Source: Melieria omissa (taxonomy: Eukaryota > Arthropoda > Insecta > Diptera > Ulidiidae). Taken from it: DNA of 64,000 nt. Every line of letters starts with the position of its first letter. The stretch's first letter is position 1. Of the stretch, positions 21,766-34,913 are shown in pieces. The translations under genes were made by a program, and so were the position numbers. The DNA is taken from positions 372,001-436,000 of the forward strand of contig CAXARI010000032.1 of assembly GCA_963971225.1 (NCBI GenBank), written 5' to 3'. The notes under the pieces were generated by a model. The model searched no databases, was not told the DNA's origin, and was given only the letters and a program-made list of their open reading frames with translations.

Positions 21766-22525
21766 TAATAATATTATGCCTTATTATTTAGCTAGACTCG
21801 TATGCTTTCTATAATAGTATCAATCATCCTTCTATACCCCAAGGTTCGAAAGCAAATCGATTTGGAACGGTGACTTTGAAAAAATGGCTACTTAAAACCT
21901 AGCTGGAGTTTTGAGCTTTCATAAATGGGGTCAATCTTCTCGCTATCTCAAATAATGCAGGAGAATTTCGTTGTGGAAAAGTGATATCGACCACATAATA
22001 CATCTATATTAGGGGTGCCCAAAATATTCTTATGGAAAAGCAAAAACCAATACATGTAAAGTTGCCCAAAAAAAATTCAAACAAATTATTTAATTAGTTG
22101 AATTAGTTGAAAGCACATTGCGCATTTCGCTTGACCCTTAAAATTATAAGTGAAAAAAATATAATGTTCCCATTTGTCATTGCCGAAAGGCCAACCAATC
22201 GCCAAAACAAAAACTACAACAACAAAAGCATCTAATTTTTTTTCATACATAGAATTTCTTGAGGCAACAAAACAAAAATCCGCGCAGCCCCCACACGTGT
22301 TGCTTCGTTGCTGTCACAACAACGACGGATTGAAAGAATGCACCTCTGATCTATATAACCAATCAAATGCTTGTGCAACCTAAGTATGCACAATCACTTT
22401 AATCAAAATGGCGTCAAAATTAAGCCAGAGTGACCACCTTTCACCAATTTGGTAAATAAAAAAAATATCCCCCCGGCAGCATGATCGAAATTATGGCTGT
22501 TAAATCTCGACCCGTTAACGGATTT
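21766..22525. repeat. 760-bp monomer with 422-bp internal deletion, copy 1
   Basis: Follows the MITE directly. The join GCTACTTAAAACCTAGC fuses subunit 1 to subunit 4 with a shared CTT, removing what corresponds to 422 bp of the reference monomer. All five MITE-bearing sites are followed by this deleted monomer. Confidence 0.88.
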
Positions 22526-23743
22526 TAATAATATTATGCCTTATTATTTAGCTAGACTCGTATGCTTTCTATAATGGTATCAATCATCCTTCTATACCCC
22601 AAGGTTCGAAAGCAAATCGATTTGGAACGGTGACTTTGAAAAAATTGCTACTTGGGTGCAACCACTAAAATGCTTGTCAACACCAAATGCATAAGTGCAT
22701 ATTAATAATTGACCCCTTAAAATTTAGCCAGAGTCTTATGCTTTCTATATTGGTCCCTACCTTTTCATTATCCTTCAGGAATAATGAGCATATCGATGCG
22801 CAAGGATAACATTGAAAAACTGCCTATTACAAAATACACACTCACCACTAAAGTGCTTATAGATTCCAAAAGGTATGGGTTACGTTAGTAAAAAACCCCT
22901 TAAAATGTAGCTAGAGATTGCAGCTTTATCAAATTAAATCAATAATTTGATTACTATTCGGCAATCATGAACAGATCGATGCGCAAGAGTGACATTAAAT
23001 GGCTGCCTACTGCAAAATCGATAAAATGCTTGTAAAATATGATGATTCTAGGTTTATAGAAAAAATAATAACCTTAAAACCTAGCTGGAGTTTTGAGCTT
23101 TCATAAATGGGGTCAATCTTCTCGCTATCTCAAATAATCCAGGAGAATTTCGTTGTGGAAAAGTGATATCGACCACATGATACATCTATATTAGGGGTGC
23201 CCAAAATATTCTTATGGAAAAGCAAAAACCAATACATGTAAAGTTGCCCAAAAATATGCAAACAAATTATTTAATTAATTGAATTAGTTGAAAGCACATT
23301 GTGCATTTCGCTTGACCCTTAAAATTATAAGTGACAAAAATATAATGTTCCCATTTGTCATTGCCGAAAGGCCAACCAATCGCCAAAACAAAAACTACAA
23401 CAACAAAAGCATCTAATTTTTTTTCATACATAGAATTTCTTGAGGCAACAAAACAAAAATCCGCGCAGCCCCCACACGTGTTGCTTCGTTGCTGTCACAA
23501 CAACGACGGATTGAAAGAATGCACCTCTGATCTATATAACCAATCAAATGCTTGTGCAACCTAAGTATGCACAATCACTTTAATCAAAATGGCGTCAAAA
23601 TTAAGCCAGAGTGACCACCTTTCACCAATTTGGTAAATAAAAAAAATATCCCACCGCCAGCATGATCGAAATTATGGCTGTTAAATCTCGACCCGTTAAC
23701 GGATTTTAATAATATTATGCCTTATTATTTAGCTAGTCCGCTA
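22526..23743. repeat. satellite monomer (1181 bp) and start of the next
   Basis: The whole monomer is 22526-23706. The next one begins at 23707 and stops after TTAGCTAG, followed by the TCCGCTA filler and a retrotransposon fragment exactly as in the 3268-bp units. Confidence 0.9.
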
Positions 23744-24364
23744 GGGCCGAAGTCCGCTGTTGTTGCTGTTGTTGGCTAAGTATGTTTGTTAGCGCAACTA
23801 AACACTGCTCCACGGTACTCATTTCTGCTTCTATATTTCGACTCCTATCGAAATCTCTATTCCTTCTGGTCCTTTCAATTGTGGTGTCTTTTTTGGAGTG
23901 GTTTCTTCTTTTGGAGTTGTTTCTTCTTTTGGAGTTGTTTCTTCTTTTGGAGTTGTTTCTTCGTTGCGGGGTAAATTTGTCGTCCTGCAGCTGTGTTCCT
24001 CTCCTGTTTGTTGTTTACGGTTGAAGTCGTCTCTTCACTGCAATTTTCTTTTCTTAAGCACCTGTGTGTCTCTTCTTCCCGTTTTCGTTGTGGTTACGTT
24101 AACCGACTGCGCCACTTAAAAAATGTTGAATCCGGACAAGTTGGATGGTGGAATAACACTGATTTTATTTCATTCACTTACTCTAAGCTCGAACGTTTGT
24201 CATTGCTGATCGAGCAAATCAAGCAATCGAGCAAACAATCCAGCTCATATTACATATCGAGTTAATGACATTGCAACTTAACTTAAAATATGCTAGTTGT
24301 TGCTGCCTGTTTTTGTTGGATGTTTGGTTGGTCGTTGACTTCAAACTTGCTGACAGCTATAACA
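23744..24364 (-). mobile_element. truncated LTR retrotransposon fragment, copy 6
   Basis: Same 621-bp fragment, filler and junctions as in the 3268-bp units although it lies 5.8 kb from them; LTR at 24124-24364. It is the last copy in the window. Confidence 0.92.
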
Positions 24365-26080
24365 CACGTGTTGCTTCGTTGCTATCACAACAACGACTGA
24401 TTGAAAGAATGCACCTCTGATCTATATAACCAATCAAATGCTTATGGAACCTAAGTACGCACAATCACTTTAACCAAAATGGCGTCAAAATTAAGCCAGA
24501 GTGACCACCTTTCACCAATTTGGTAAATAAAAAAAATATCCCACCGGCAGCATGATCGAAATTATGGCTGTTAAATCTCGACCCGTTAACGGATTTTAAT
24601 AATATTATGCCTTATTATTTAGCTAGACTCGTATGCTTTATATAATGGTATCAATCATCCTTCTATACCCCAAGGTTCGAAAGCAAATCGATTTGGAACG
24701 GTGACTTTGAAAAAATTGCTACTTGGGTGCAACCACTAAAATGCTTGTCAACACCAAATGCATAAGTGCATATTAATAATTGACCCCTTAAAATTTAGCC
24801 AGAGTCTTATGCTTTCTATATTGCTCCCTAACTTTTCATTATCCTTCAGGAATAATGAGCATATCGATGCGCAAGGATAACATTGAAAAACTGCCTATTA
24901 CAAAATACACGCTCACCACTAAAGTGCTTATAGATTCCAAACGGTATGGGCTACATTAATAAAAAACCCCTTAAAATGTAGCTAGAGATCGCAGCTTTAT
25001 CAAATTAAATCAATAATTTGATTACTATTCCGCAATCATGAACAGATCGATGCGCAAAAGTGACATTAAATGGCTGCCTACTGAAAAATCGATAAAATGC
25101 GTGTAAAATATGATGATTGTAGGTATATATAAAAAATAATAACCTTAAAACCTAGCTGGAGTTTTGAGCTTTCATAAATGGGGTCAATCTTTTCGCTATC
25201 TCAGATAATGCAGGAGAATTTCGTTGTGGAAAAGTGATATCGACCACATGATACATCTATATCAGGGGTGCCCAAAATCTTCTTATGGAAAAGCAAAAAC
25301 CAATACATGTAAAGTTGCCCAAAAAAAATGCAAACAAATTATTTAATTAATTGAATTAGTTGAAAGCACATTGTGCATTTCGCTTGACCCTTAAAATTAT
25401 AAGTGAAAAAAATATAATGTTCCCATTTGTCATTGCCGAAAGGCCAACCAATCGCCAACACAAAAAAGCATACACACAAAAACTACAACAACAAAAGCAT
25501 CTAATTTTTTTTCATACATACAATTTCTTGAGGCAACAAAACAAAAATCCGCGCAGCCCCCACACGTGTTGCTTCGTTGCTATCACAACAACGACTGATT
25601 GAAAGAATGCACCTCTGATCTACATAATCAATCAAATGCTTGTGGAACCTAAGTACGCACAATCACTTTAATCAAAATGGCGTCAAAATTAAGTCAGAGT
25701 GACCACCTTTCACCAATTTGGTAAATAAAAAAAATATCCCACCGGCAGCATGATCGAAATTATGGCTGTTAAATCTCGACCCGTTAACGGATTTTAACAC
25801 ATTTTAAGCGGGTAGCCTAGTATATGAAACTATGCTGCGTAGCGGGCATTACTTGCAAAACAAGCAAAAATTGCGCGATCCAAAATAAATAAAACTTGAA
25901 ATTTATGAAACTAAAATAATTATATGAAATAATACTTTCAGTTTTATATGAAAACCAATCCGGTAAAAATACCGTCTCCCGCTTTTAAAATGCCTACATT
26001 CAAAACGTAAAAATACCCGCCCCGCTTATAAGCAGCAGTTTTCACAACGGGAAATTTTACCCGGCCCGCTTTTAATGTGT
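24365..26080. repeat. satellite: monomer tail and a monomer carrying the MITE
   Basis: The tail is 24365-24596 and the monomer is 24597-26080, matching 20282-21765 at a spacing of 4315 bp. Confidence 0.88.
25798..26079. mobile_element. 282-bp TTAA-flanked MITE, copy 2
   Basis: Same TTAA position in the monomer as copy 1, with TTAA at 25794-25797 and 26080-26083; nearly identical sequence. Confidence 0.87.
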
Positions 26081-26840
26081 TAATAATATTATGCCTTATT
26101 ATTTAGCTAGACTCGTATGCTTTCTATAATGGTATCAATCATCCTTCTATACCCCAAGATTCGAAAGCAAATCGATTTGGAACGGTGACTTTGAAAAAAT
26201 GGCTACTTAAAACCTAGCTGGAGTTTTGAGCTTTCATAAATGGGGTCAATCTTCTCGCTATCTCAAATAATGCAGGAGAATTTCGTTGTGGAAAAGTGAT
26301 ATCGACCACATAATACATCTATATTAGGGGTGCCCAAAATATTCTTATGGAAAAGCAAAAACCAATACATGTAAAGTTGCCCAAAAAAAATTCAAACAAA
26401 TTATTTAATTAGTTGAATTAGTTGAAAGCACATTGCGCATTTCGCTTCACCCTTAAAATTATAAGTGAAAAAAATATAATGTTCCCATTTGTCATTGCCG
26501 AAAGGCCAACCAATCGCCAAAACAAAAACTACAACAACAAAAGCATCTAATTTTTTTTCATACATAGAATTTCTTGAGGCAACAAAACAAAAATCCGCGC
26601 AGCCCCCACACGTGTTGCTTCGTTGCTGTCACAACAACGACGGATTGAAAGAATGCACCTCTGATCTATATAACCAATCAAATGCTTGTGCAACCTAAGT
26701 ATGCACAATCACTTTAATCAAAATGGCGTCAAAATTAAGCCAGAGTGACCACCTTTCACCAATTTGGTAAATAAAAAAAATATCCCACCGGCAGCATGAT
26801 CGAAATTATGGCTCTTAAATCTCGACCCGTTAACGGATTT
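26081..26840. repeat. 760-bp deleted monomer, copy 2
   Basis: Same 422-bp deletion as at 21766. Confidence 0.88.
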
Positions 26841-28040
26841 TAATAATATTATGCCTTATTATTTAGCTAGACTCGTATGCTTTCTATAATGGTATCAATC
26901 ATCCTTCTATACCCCAAGGTTCGAAAGCAAATCGATTTGGAACGGTGACTTTGAAAAAATTGCTACTTGGGTGGAACCACTAAAGTGCGTGTCAACACCA
27001 AATGCATAAGTGCATATTAATAATTGACCCCTTAAAATTTAGCCAGAGTCTTATGCTTTCTATATTGGTCCCTAACTTTTCATTATCCTTCAGGAATAAT
27101 GAGCATATCGATGCGCAAGGATAACATTGAAAAACTGCCTATTACAAAATACACACTCACCACTAAAGTGCTTATAGATTCCAAACGGTATGGGTTACGT
27201 TAATAAAAAACCCCTTAAAAGGTAGCTAGAGATTGCAGCTTTATCAAATTAAATCAATAATTTGATTACTATTCGGCAATCATGAACAGATCGATGCGCA
27301 AGAGTGACATTAAATGGCTGCCTACTGAAAAATCGATAAAATGCTTGTAAAATATGTTGATTCTAGGTATATATAAAAAATAATAACCTTAAAACCTAGC
27401 TGGAGTTTTGAGCTTTCATAAATGGGGTCAATCTTCTCGCTATCTCAAATAATGCAGGAGAATTTCGTTGTGGAAAAGTGATATCGACCACATGATATAT
27501 CTATATCAGGCGTGCCCAAAATCTTCTTATGGAAAAGCAAAAACCAATACATGTAAAGTTGCCCAAAAAAAATGCAAACAAATTATTTAATTAATTGAAT
27601 TAGTTGAAAGCACATTGTGCATTTCGCTTGACCCTTAAAATTATAAGTGAAAAAAATATAATGTTCCCATTTGTCATTGCCGAAAGGCCAACCAATCGCC
27701 AACACAAAAAAGCATACACACAAAAACTACAACAACAAAAGCATCTAATTTTTTTTCATACATACAATTTCTTGAGGCAACAAAACAAAAATCCGCGCAG
27801 CCCCCACACGTGTTGCTTCGTTGCTGTCACAACAACGACTGATTGAAAGAATGCACCTCTGATCTATATAACCAATCAAATGCTTGTGGAACCTAAGTAC
27901 GCACAATCACTTTAATCAAAATGGCGTCAAAATTAAGCCAGAGTGACCACCTTTCACCAATTTGGTAAATAAAAAAATATCCCACCGGCAGCATGATCGA
28001 AATTATGGCTGTTAAATCTCGACCCGTTAACGGATTTTAA

Positions 28041-29856
28041 CACATTTTAAGCGGGTAGCCTAGTATATGAAACTATGCTGCGTAGCGGGCATTACTTGCA
28101 AAACAAGCAAAAATTGCGCGATCCAAAATAAATAAAACTTGAAATTTATGAAACTAAAATAACACTGTACAACAGCATTTCTGCAACAGAGTAACGACCA
28201 TATATTCCTGAAAGAGGACGTCGTACTGATCATTTTTGCAGAACAAAGTAATAGTCCAGCACGTCTGAGTTTTTTGTAATTCACACATAAAGGTTAAAGG
28301 GGTCTCTATAGACTTTTACACGGAAAGTATAAAAACTAGAAGAGCTAGAGCTTTGATGTCTAAGGCAAAGTTGTTCGCAATAAAAATGTGAATATTTTGT
28401 ATGTACACATGAACCCCCCACACCCTTTCTTACCCCCTTTTTCACGGTTTTCGGAAAAATTTTTCATAAAAAGCTTGTATTGAGTAAAATATTGCAAAAA
28501 ATACCATATTGTCTTTTGCGAAAATATTCCCCATTCAAAAATAGGAGGGGTCTTCAAACACCAAAACTTTCTCAAAACTTCCCCCAAGGAAATAAAATGC
28601 CTTAAACACGAAACCTTCATTAAATAATCTTTTCATAAATTGCTAATTCTGCTTGAGATGTTAAAAAAAATGTTGAATATTGAAAAAAAAGCCTCATTAC
28701 AACGATTTACACGATTTTGCGACTTTGAAAACACTTAAAAAAGTTTTCTGATGAGGAAAAAATACTTGATATTGGATGCTTGTTTGATGCATATTTTTGT
28801 ACCGATGATACAAACATACTTTCAATTCAGACGGAATGACTTCAATTCCATTGAACCAAATTTCATGAAATTTTGACTTAAAATCGGGAAAATATGTTAA
28901 TTTCCAAGTTCTCGCTTTGCCTTCTTGGGGCTGTTTCTGATGAAAAAGTGAAAAGTTTTATCAACAAATGAAGCTACTTGAAGAATGTAGCAATCCTCGC
29001 TGAGTACGTTTGGAATTTGAATCGCAATATTGACCCATCTGCGCATTCCCGTAAAGCGAAAGCGTCTTTTTGAAATCATAAAAATTGTTTATTTTATTAA
29101 GAGAGGACTTCTTGTTTGGAGACCACCTAAACTATTATTCAATGGGAAATAGTTTTTTTTTCAATATGTAACATTTTTCTCAACATCTCAAGCAGAATTA
29201 GCAATTTATGAAAAGATTATTTAATGAAGGTTTCGTGTTTAAGGCTTTTTATTTTCTTGGGGGAAGTTTTGAGAAAGTTTTGCTGTTTGAAGACCCCTCC
29301 TATTTTTGAATGGGGAATATTTTCCCAAAAGACAATATGGTATTTTTTGCAATATTTTACTCAATACAAGCTTTTTATGAAAAATTTTTCCGAAAACCGT
29401 GAAAAAGGGGGGGTAAGAAAGGGGGTGGGGGGTTCATGTGTACATACAAAATATTCACATTTTTATTGCGAACAACTTTGCCTTAGACATCAAAGCTCTA
29501 GCTCTTCTAGTTTTTATACTTTCCGTGTAAAAGTCTATAGAGACCCCTTTAACCTTTATGTGTGAATTACAAAAAACTCAGACGTGCTGGACTATTACTT
29601 TGTTCTGCCAAAATGATCAGTACGACGTCCTCTTTCAGGAATATATGGTCGTTACTCTGTTGCACACAAAAAGTTTAAAATTGTTGTACTGTGTAATTAT
29701 ATTAAATAATACTTTCAGTTTTATATGAAAACCAATCCGATAAAAATACCGTCTCCCGTTTTTAAAGTGCCTACATTCAAAAGGTAAAAATACCCGCCCC
29801 GCTTATAAGCAGCAGTTTTCACAACGGGAAATTTTAGCCGGCCCGCTTTTAATGTG
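28041..29856. mobile_element. 282-bp MITE, copy 3, split by a fold-back element
   Basis: TTAA at 28037-28040 and 29857-29860. The MITE halves are 28041-28162 and 29694-29856. Small differences from copies 1-2 (TTAGCCGGCC for TTACCCGGCC) are shared with copies 4 and 5. Confidence 0.87.
28163..29693. mobile_element. 1.53-kb fold-back (long inverted repeat) element, copy 1
   Basis: Inserted in the MITE at TAA (28160-28162, repeated 29694-29696). The ends are CACTGTACAACA and, read from the right, CACAGTACAACA. Arms of about 510 bp (28183-28690 and 29153-29663) are near-perfect reverse complements around a 462-bp centre. A 3-bp TAA target would fit PIF/Harbinger (TWA); a 2-bp TA reading is also possible. 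Frames of 86-113 residues in the arms are mirror images of one another and show no domain, so no transposase is called. Transcribed, the arms would form a very long hairpin. Confidence 0.85.
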
Positions 29857-29860
29857 TTAA

Positions 29861-30378
29861 CCCTTCGCTGCATGGCATTGCATATATGCAATGTTAACTT
29901 TTCATAGATTTGGAAACTATTCTATTCAGCATTTTACAGTCGTTCATTCTTCAGTTGCATCTTTTATGTTAAACCAATTGATTACTAACGGAATTTTCCG
30001 ATTAATATTGAGAGTATGCGCAAAAGAATCGAAAAAGCAACAAGTGTTTCGATTTGGTGAAATAATTTTGGTTATTGATGGCGATGGTGATATGGCGATC
30101 GCCGTCGCCCAGCTGTTTAGTGCATTAAATTACGAGTATACAGTGACGTCTGACCTCTGTTCGACTCCCCGTAGTTGTCAACACTAAAATATTGATAAAG
30201 CCGACCTTCATTTCGGCGGTAGCGCTCTCATCAGGATACGGAAAACGGCCGCAAAACTTCTTTCATAAATACAGGAATTAAACAAAATTTCATTTTTACC
30301 ATCAGAACTTAACAAGCAACAAGAATTATATAACAAAAAAGTTTTTTCTTCACGGAAATTAAATCATGCAACGAAGGG
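29861..30378. mobile_element. 518-bp TTAA-flanked element with CCC ends (piggyBac-like)
   Basis: Inserted into the right-hand TTAA left by the MITE; TTAA at 29857-29860 and 30379-30382. The ends are inverted: CCCTTCGCTGCATG and, from the right, CCCTTCGTTGCATG. CCC ends next to TTAA are typical of piggyBac elements. A perfect 18-bp palindrome lies at 29876-29893. A 98-residue frame (29891-30187) has no motif I recognise. It is the only copy in the window, so it entered after the MITE/fold-back pair had been multiplied, or was lost elsewhere. Confidence 0.83.
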
Positions 30379-30379
30379 T

Positions 30380-31139
30380 TAATAATATTATGCCTTATTA
30401 TTTAGCTAGACTCGTATGCTTTCTATAATGGTATCAATCATCCTTCTATACCCCAAGGTTCGAAAGCAAATCGATTTGGAACGGTGACTTTGAAAAAATG
30501 GCCACTTAAAACCTAGCTGGAGTTTTGAGCTTTCATAAATGGGGTCAATCTTCTCGCTATCTCAAATAATGCAGGAGAATTTCGTTGTGGAAAAGTGATA
30601 TCGACCACATGATACATCTATATTAGGGGTGCCCAAAATATTCTTATGGAAAAGCAAAAACCAATACATGTAAAGTTGCCCAAAAAAAATTCAAACAAAT
30701 TATTTAATTAGTTGAATTAGTTGAAAGCACATTGCGCATTTCGCTTGACCCTTAAAATTATAAGTGAAAAAAATATAATGTTCCCAGTTGTCATTGCCGA
30801 AAGGCCAACCAATCGCCAAAACAAAAACTACAACAACAAAAGCATCTAATTTTTTTTCATACATACAATTTCTTGAGGCAACAAAACAAAAATCCGCGCA
30901 GCCCCCACACGTGTTGCTTCGTTGCTATCACAACAACGACTGATTGAAAGAATGCACCTCTGATCTATATAATCAATCAAATGCTTGTGGAACCTAAGTA
31001 CGCCTAATCACTTTAACCAAAATGGCGTCAAAATTAAGCCAGAGTGACCACCTTTCACCAATTTGGTAAATAAAAAAAATATCCCACCGCCAGCATGATC
31101 GAAATTATGGCTGTTAAATCTCGACCCGTTAACGGATTT
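30380..31139. repeat. 760-bp deleted monomer, copy 3
   Basis: Same 422-bp deletion; the join reads GGCCACTTAAAACC. Confidence 0.88.
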
Positions 31140-32340
31140 TAATAATATTATGCCTTATTATTTAGCTAGACTCGTATGCTTTCTATAATGGTATCAATCA
31201 TCCTTCTATACCCCAAGGTTCGAAAGCAAATCGATTTGGAACGGTGACTTTGAAAAAATTGCTACTTGGGTGCAACCACTAAAATGCTTGTCAACACCAA
31301 ATGCATAAGTGCATATTAATAATTGACCCCTTAAAATTTAGCCAGAGTCTTATGCTTTCTATATTGGTCCCTACCTTTTCATTATCCTTCAGGAATAATG
31401 AGCATATCGATGCGCAAGGATAACATTGAAAAACTGCCTATTACAAAATACACACTCACCACTAAAGTGCTTATAGATTGCAAACGGTATGGGTCACGTT
31501 AATAAAAAACCCCTTAAAATGTAGCTAGAGATTGCAGCTGTATCAAATTAAATCAATAATTTGATTACTATTCTGCAATCATGAACAGATCGATGCGCAA
31601 AAGTGACATTAAATGGCTGCCTACTGCAAAATCGATAAAATGCTTGTAAAATATGATGATTCTAGGTTTATAGAAAAAATAATAACCTTAAAACCTAGCT
31701 GGAGCTTTGAGCTTTCATAAATGGGGTCAATCTTTTCGCTATCTCAGATAATGCAGGAGAATTTCGTTGTGGAAAAGTGATATCGACCACATGATACATC
31801 TATATCAGGGGTGCCCAAAATCTTCTTATGGAAAAGCAAAAACCAATACATGTAAAGTTGCCCAAAAAAAATGCAAACAAATTATTTAATTAATTGAATT
31901 AGTTGAAAGCACATTGTGCATTTCGCTTGACCCTTAAAATTATAAGTGAAAAAAATATAATGTTCCCATTTGTCATTGCCGAAAGGCCAACCAATCGCCA
32001 ACACAAAAAAGCATACACACAAAAACTACAACAACAAAAGCATCTAATTTTGTTTCATACATACAATTTCTTGAGGCAACAAAACAAAAATCCGCGCAGC
32101 CCCCACACGTGTTGCTTCGTTGCTGTCACAACAACGACTGATTGAAAGAATGCACCTCTGATCTATATAATCAATCAAATGCTTGTGGAACCTAAGTACG
32201 CACAATCACTTTAATCAAAATGGCGTCAAAATTAAGCCAGAGTGACCACCTTTCACCAATTTGGTAAATACAAAAAATATCCCACCGGCAGCATGATCGA
32301 AATTATGGCTGTTAAATCTCGACCCGTTAACGGATTTTAA

Positions 32341-34153
32341 CACATTTTAAGCGGGTAGCCTAGTATATGAAACTATGCTGCGTAGCGGGCATTACTTGCA
32401 AAACAAGCAAAAATTGCGCGATCCAAAATAAATAAAACTTGAAATTTATGAAACTAAAATAACACTGTACAACAGCATTTCTGCAACAGAGTAACGACCA
32501 TATATTCCTGAAAGAGGACGTCGTACTGATCATTTTTGAAGAACAAAGTAATAGTCCAGCACGTCTGAGTTTTTTGTAATTCACACATAAAGGTTAAAGG
32601 GGTCTCTATAGACTTTTACACGGAAAGTATAAAAACTAGAAGAGCTAGAGCTTTGATGTCTAAGGCAAAGTTGTTCGCAATAAAAATGTGAATATTTTGT
32701 ATGTACACATGAACCCCCCACACCCTTTCTTACCCCCTTTTTCACGGTTTTCGGAAAAATTTTTCATAAAAAGCTTGTATTGAGTAAAATATTGCAAAAA
32801 ATACCATATTGTCTTTTGCGAAAATATTCCCCATTCAAAAATAGGAGGGGTCTTCAAACACCAAAACTTTCTCAAAACTTCCCCCAAGGAAATAAAATGC
32901 CTTAAACACGAAACCTTCATTAAATAATCTTTTCATAAATTGCTAATTCTGCTAGAGATGTTAAAAAAAATGTTGAATATTGAAAAAAAAGCCTCATTAC
33001 AACGATTTACACGATTTTGCGACTTTGAAAACACTTAAAAAAGTTTTCTGATGAGGAAAAAATACTTGATATTGGATGCTTGTTTGATGCATATTTTTGT
33101 ACCGATGATACAAACATACTTTCAATTCAGACGGAATGACTTCAATTCCATTGAACCAAATTTCATGAAATTTTGACTTAAAATCGGGAAAATATGTTAA
33201 TTTCCAAGTTCTCGCTTTGCCTTCTTGGGGCTGTTTCTGATGAAAAAGTGAAAAGTTTTATCAACAAATGAAGCTACTTGAAGAATGTAGCAATCCTCGC
33301 TGAGTACGTTTGGAATTTGAATCGCAATATTGACCCATCTGCGCATTCCCGTAAAGCGAAAGCGTCTTTTTGAAATCATAAAAATTGTTTATTTTATTAA
33401 GAGAGGACTTCTTGTTTGGAGACCACCTAAACTATTATTCAATGGGAAATAGTTTTTTTTTCAATATGTAACATTTTTCTCAACATCTCAAGCAGAATTA
33501 GCAATTTATGAAAAGATTATTTAATGAAGGTTTCGTGTTTAAGGCTTTTTATTTTCTTGGGGGAAGTTTTGAGAAAGTTTTGCTGTTTGAAGACCCCTCC
33601 TATTTTTGAATGGGGAATATTTTCCCAAAAGACAATATGGTATTTTTTGCAATATTTTACTCAATACAAGCTTTTTATGAAAAATTTTTCCGAAAACCGT
33701 GAAAAAGGGGGGGTAAGAAAGGGGGTGGGGGGTTCATGTGTACATACAAAATATTCACATTTTTATTGCGAACAACTTTGCCTTAGACATCAAAGCTCTA
33801 GCTCTTCTAGTTTTTATACTTTCCGTGTAAAAGTCTATAGAGACCCCTTTAACCTTTATGTGTGAATTACAAAAAACTCAGACGTGCTGGACTATTACTT
33901 TGTTCTGCAAAAATGATCAGTACGACGTCCTCTTTCAGGAATATATGGTCGTTACTCTGTTGCACACAAAAAGTTTAAAATTATACTGTGTAATTATATT
34001 TAATAATACTTTCAGTTTTATATGAAAACCAATCCGGTAAAAATACCGTCTCCCGCTTTTAAAGTGCCTACATTCAAAAGGTAAAAATACCCGCCCCGCT
34101 TATAAGCAGCAGTTTTCACAACGGGAAATTTTAGCCGGCCCGCTTTTAATGTG
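32341..34153. mobile_element. 282-bp MITE, copy 4, split by a fold-back element
   Basis: TTAA at 32337-32340 and 34154-34157. Same nested insertion point as copy 3. Confidence 0.87.
32463..33990. mobile_element. fold-back element, copy 2 (1528 bp)
   Basis: Near-identical to the copy at 28163, three bases shorter, with a changed right tip (AAATTATACTGTG rather than TTGTTGTACTGTG). Confidence 0.85.
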
Positions 34154-34154
34154 T

Positions 34155-34913
34155 TAATAATATTATGCCTTATTATTTAGCTAGACTCGTATGCTTTCTA
34201 TAATGGTATCAATCATCCTTCTATACCCCAAGGTTCGAAAGCAAATCGATTTGGAACGGTGACTTTGAAAAAATGGCGACTTAAAACCTAGCTGGTGTTT
34301 GAGCTTTAATAAATGGGGTCAATCTTCTCGCTATCTCAAATAATGCAGGAGAATTTCGTTGTGGAAAAGTGATATCGACCACATGATACATCTATATTAG
34401 GGGTGCCCAAAATATTCTTATGGAAAAGCAAAAACCAATACATGTAAAGTTGCCCAAATAAAATTCAAACAAATTATTTAATTAGTTGAATTAGTTGAAA
34501 GCACATTGCGCATTTCGCTTGACCCTTAAAATTATAAGTGAAAAAAATATAATGTTCCCAGTTGTCATTGCCGAAAGGCCAACCAATCGCCAAAACAAAA
34601 ACTACAACAACAAAAGCATCTAATTTTTTTTCATACATACAATTTCTTGAGGCAACAAAACAAAAATCCGCGCAGCCCCCACACGTGTTGCTTCGTTGCT
34701 ATCACAACAACGACTGATTGAAAGAATGCACCTCTGATCTATATAATCAATCAAATGCTTGTGGAACCTAAGTACGCCTAATCACTTTAACCAAAATGGC
34801 GTCAAAATTAAGCCAGAGTGACCACCTTTCACCAATTTGGTAAATAAAAAAAATATCCCACCGGCAGCATGATCGAAATTATGGCTGTTAAATCTCGACC
34901 CGTTAACGGATTT
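34155..34913. repeat. deleted monomer (759 bp), copy 4
   Basis: Same 422-bp deletion, with GGTGTTTGAG after the join. The next monomer starts GAATAAT instead of TAATAAT. Confidence 0.87.

Larger units (their letters stand above)
26841..30379. repeat. satellite monomer carrying three stacked transposable elements
   Basis: The satellite sequence 26841-28040 is interrupted at its TTAA by the MITE (with a fold-back element inside it) and then, at the duplicated TTAA, by a 518-bp TTAA element. The next monomer resumes at 30380. Confidence 0.88.
31140..34154. repeat. satellite monomer carrying MITE plus fold-back element
   Basis: The satellite part is 31140-32340, followed by the composite insertion at its TTAA. 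Confidence 0.88.

Noticed and set aside
28360..29565. 86-, 60- and 113-residue frames in the fold-back element
   Set aside because: The 86- and 113-residue frames are the two arms read in mirror image, with no conserved motif; single G-run changes alter them between copies.
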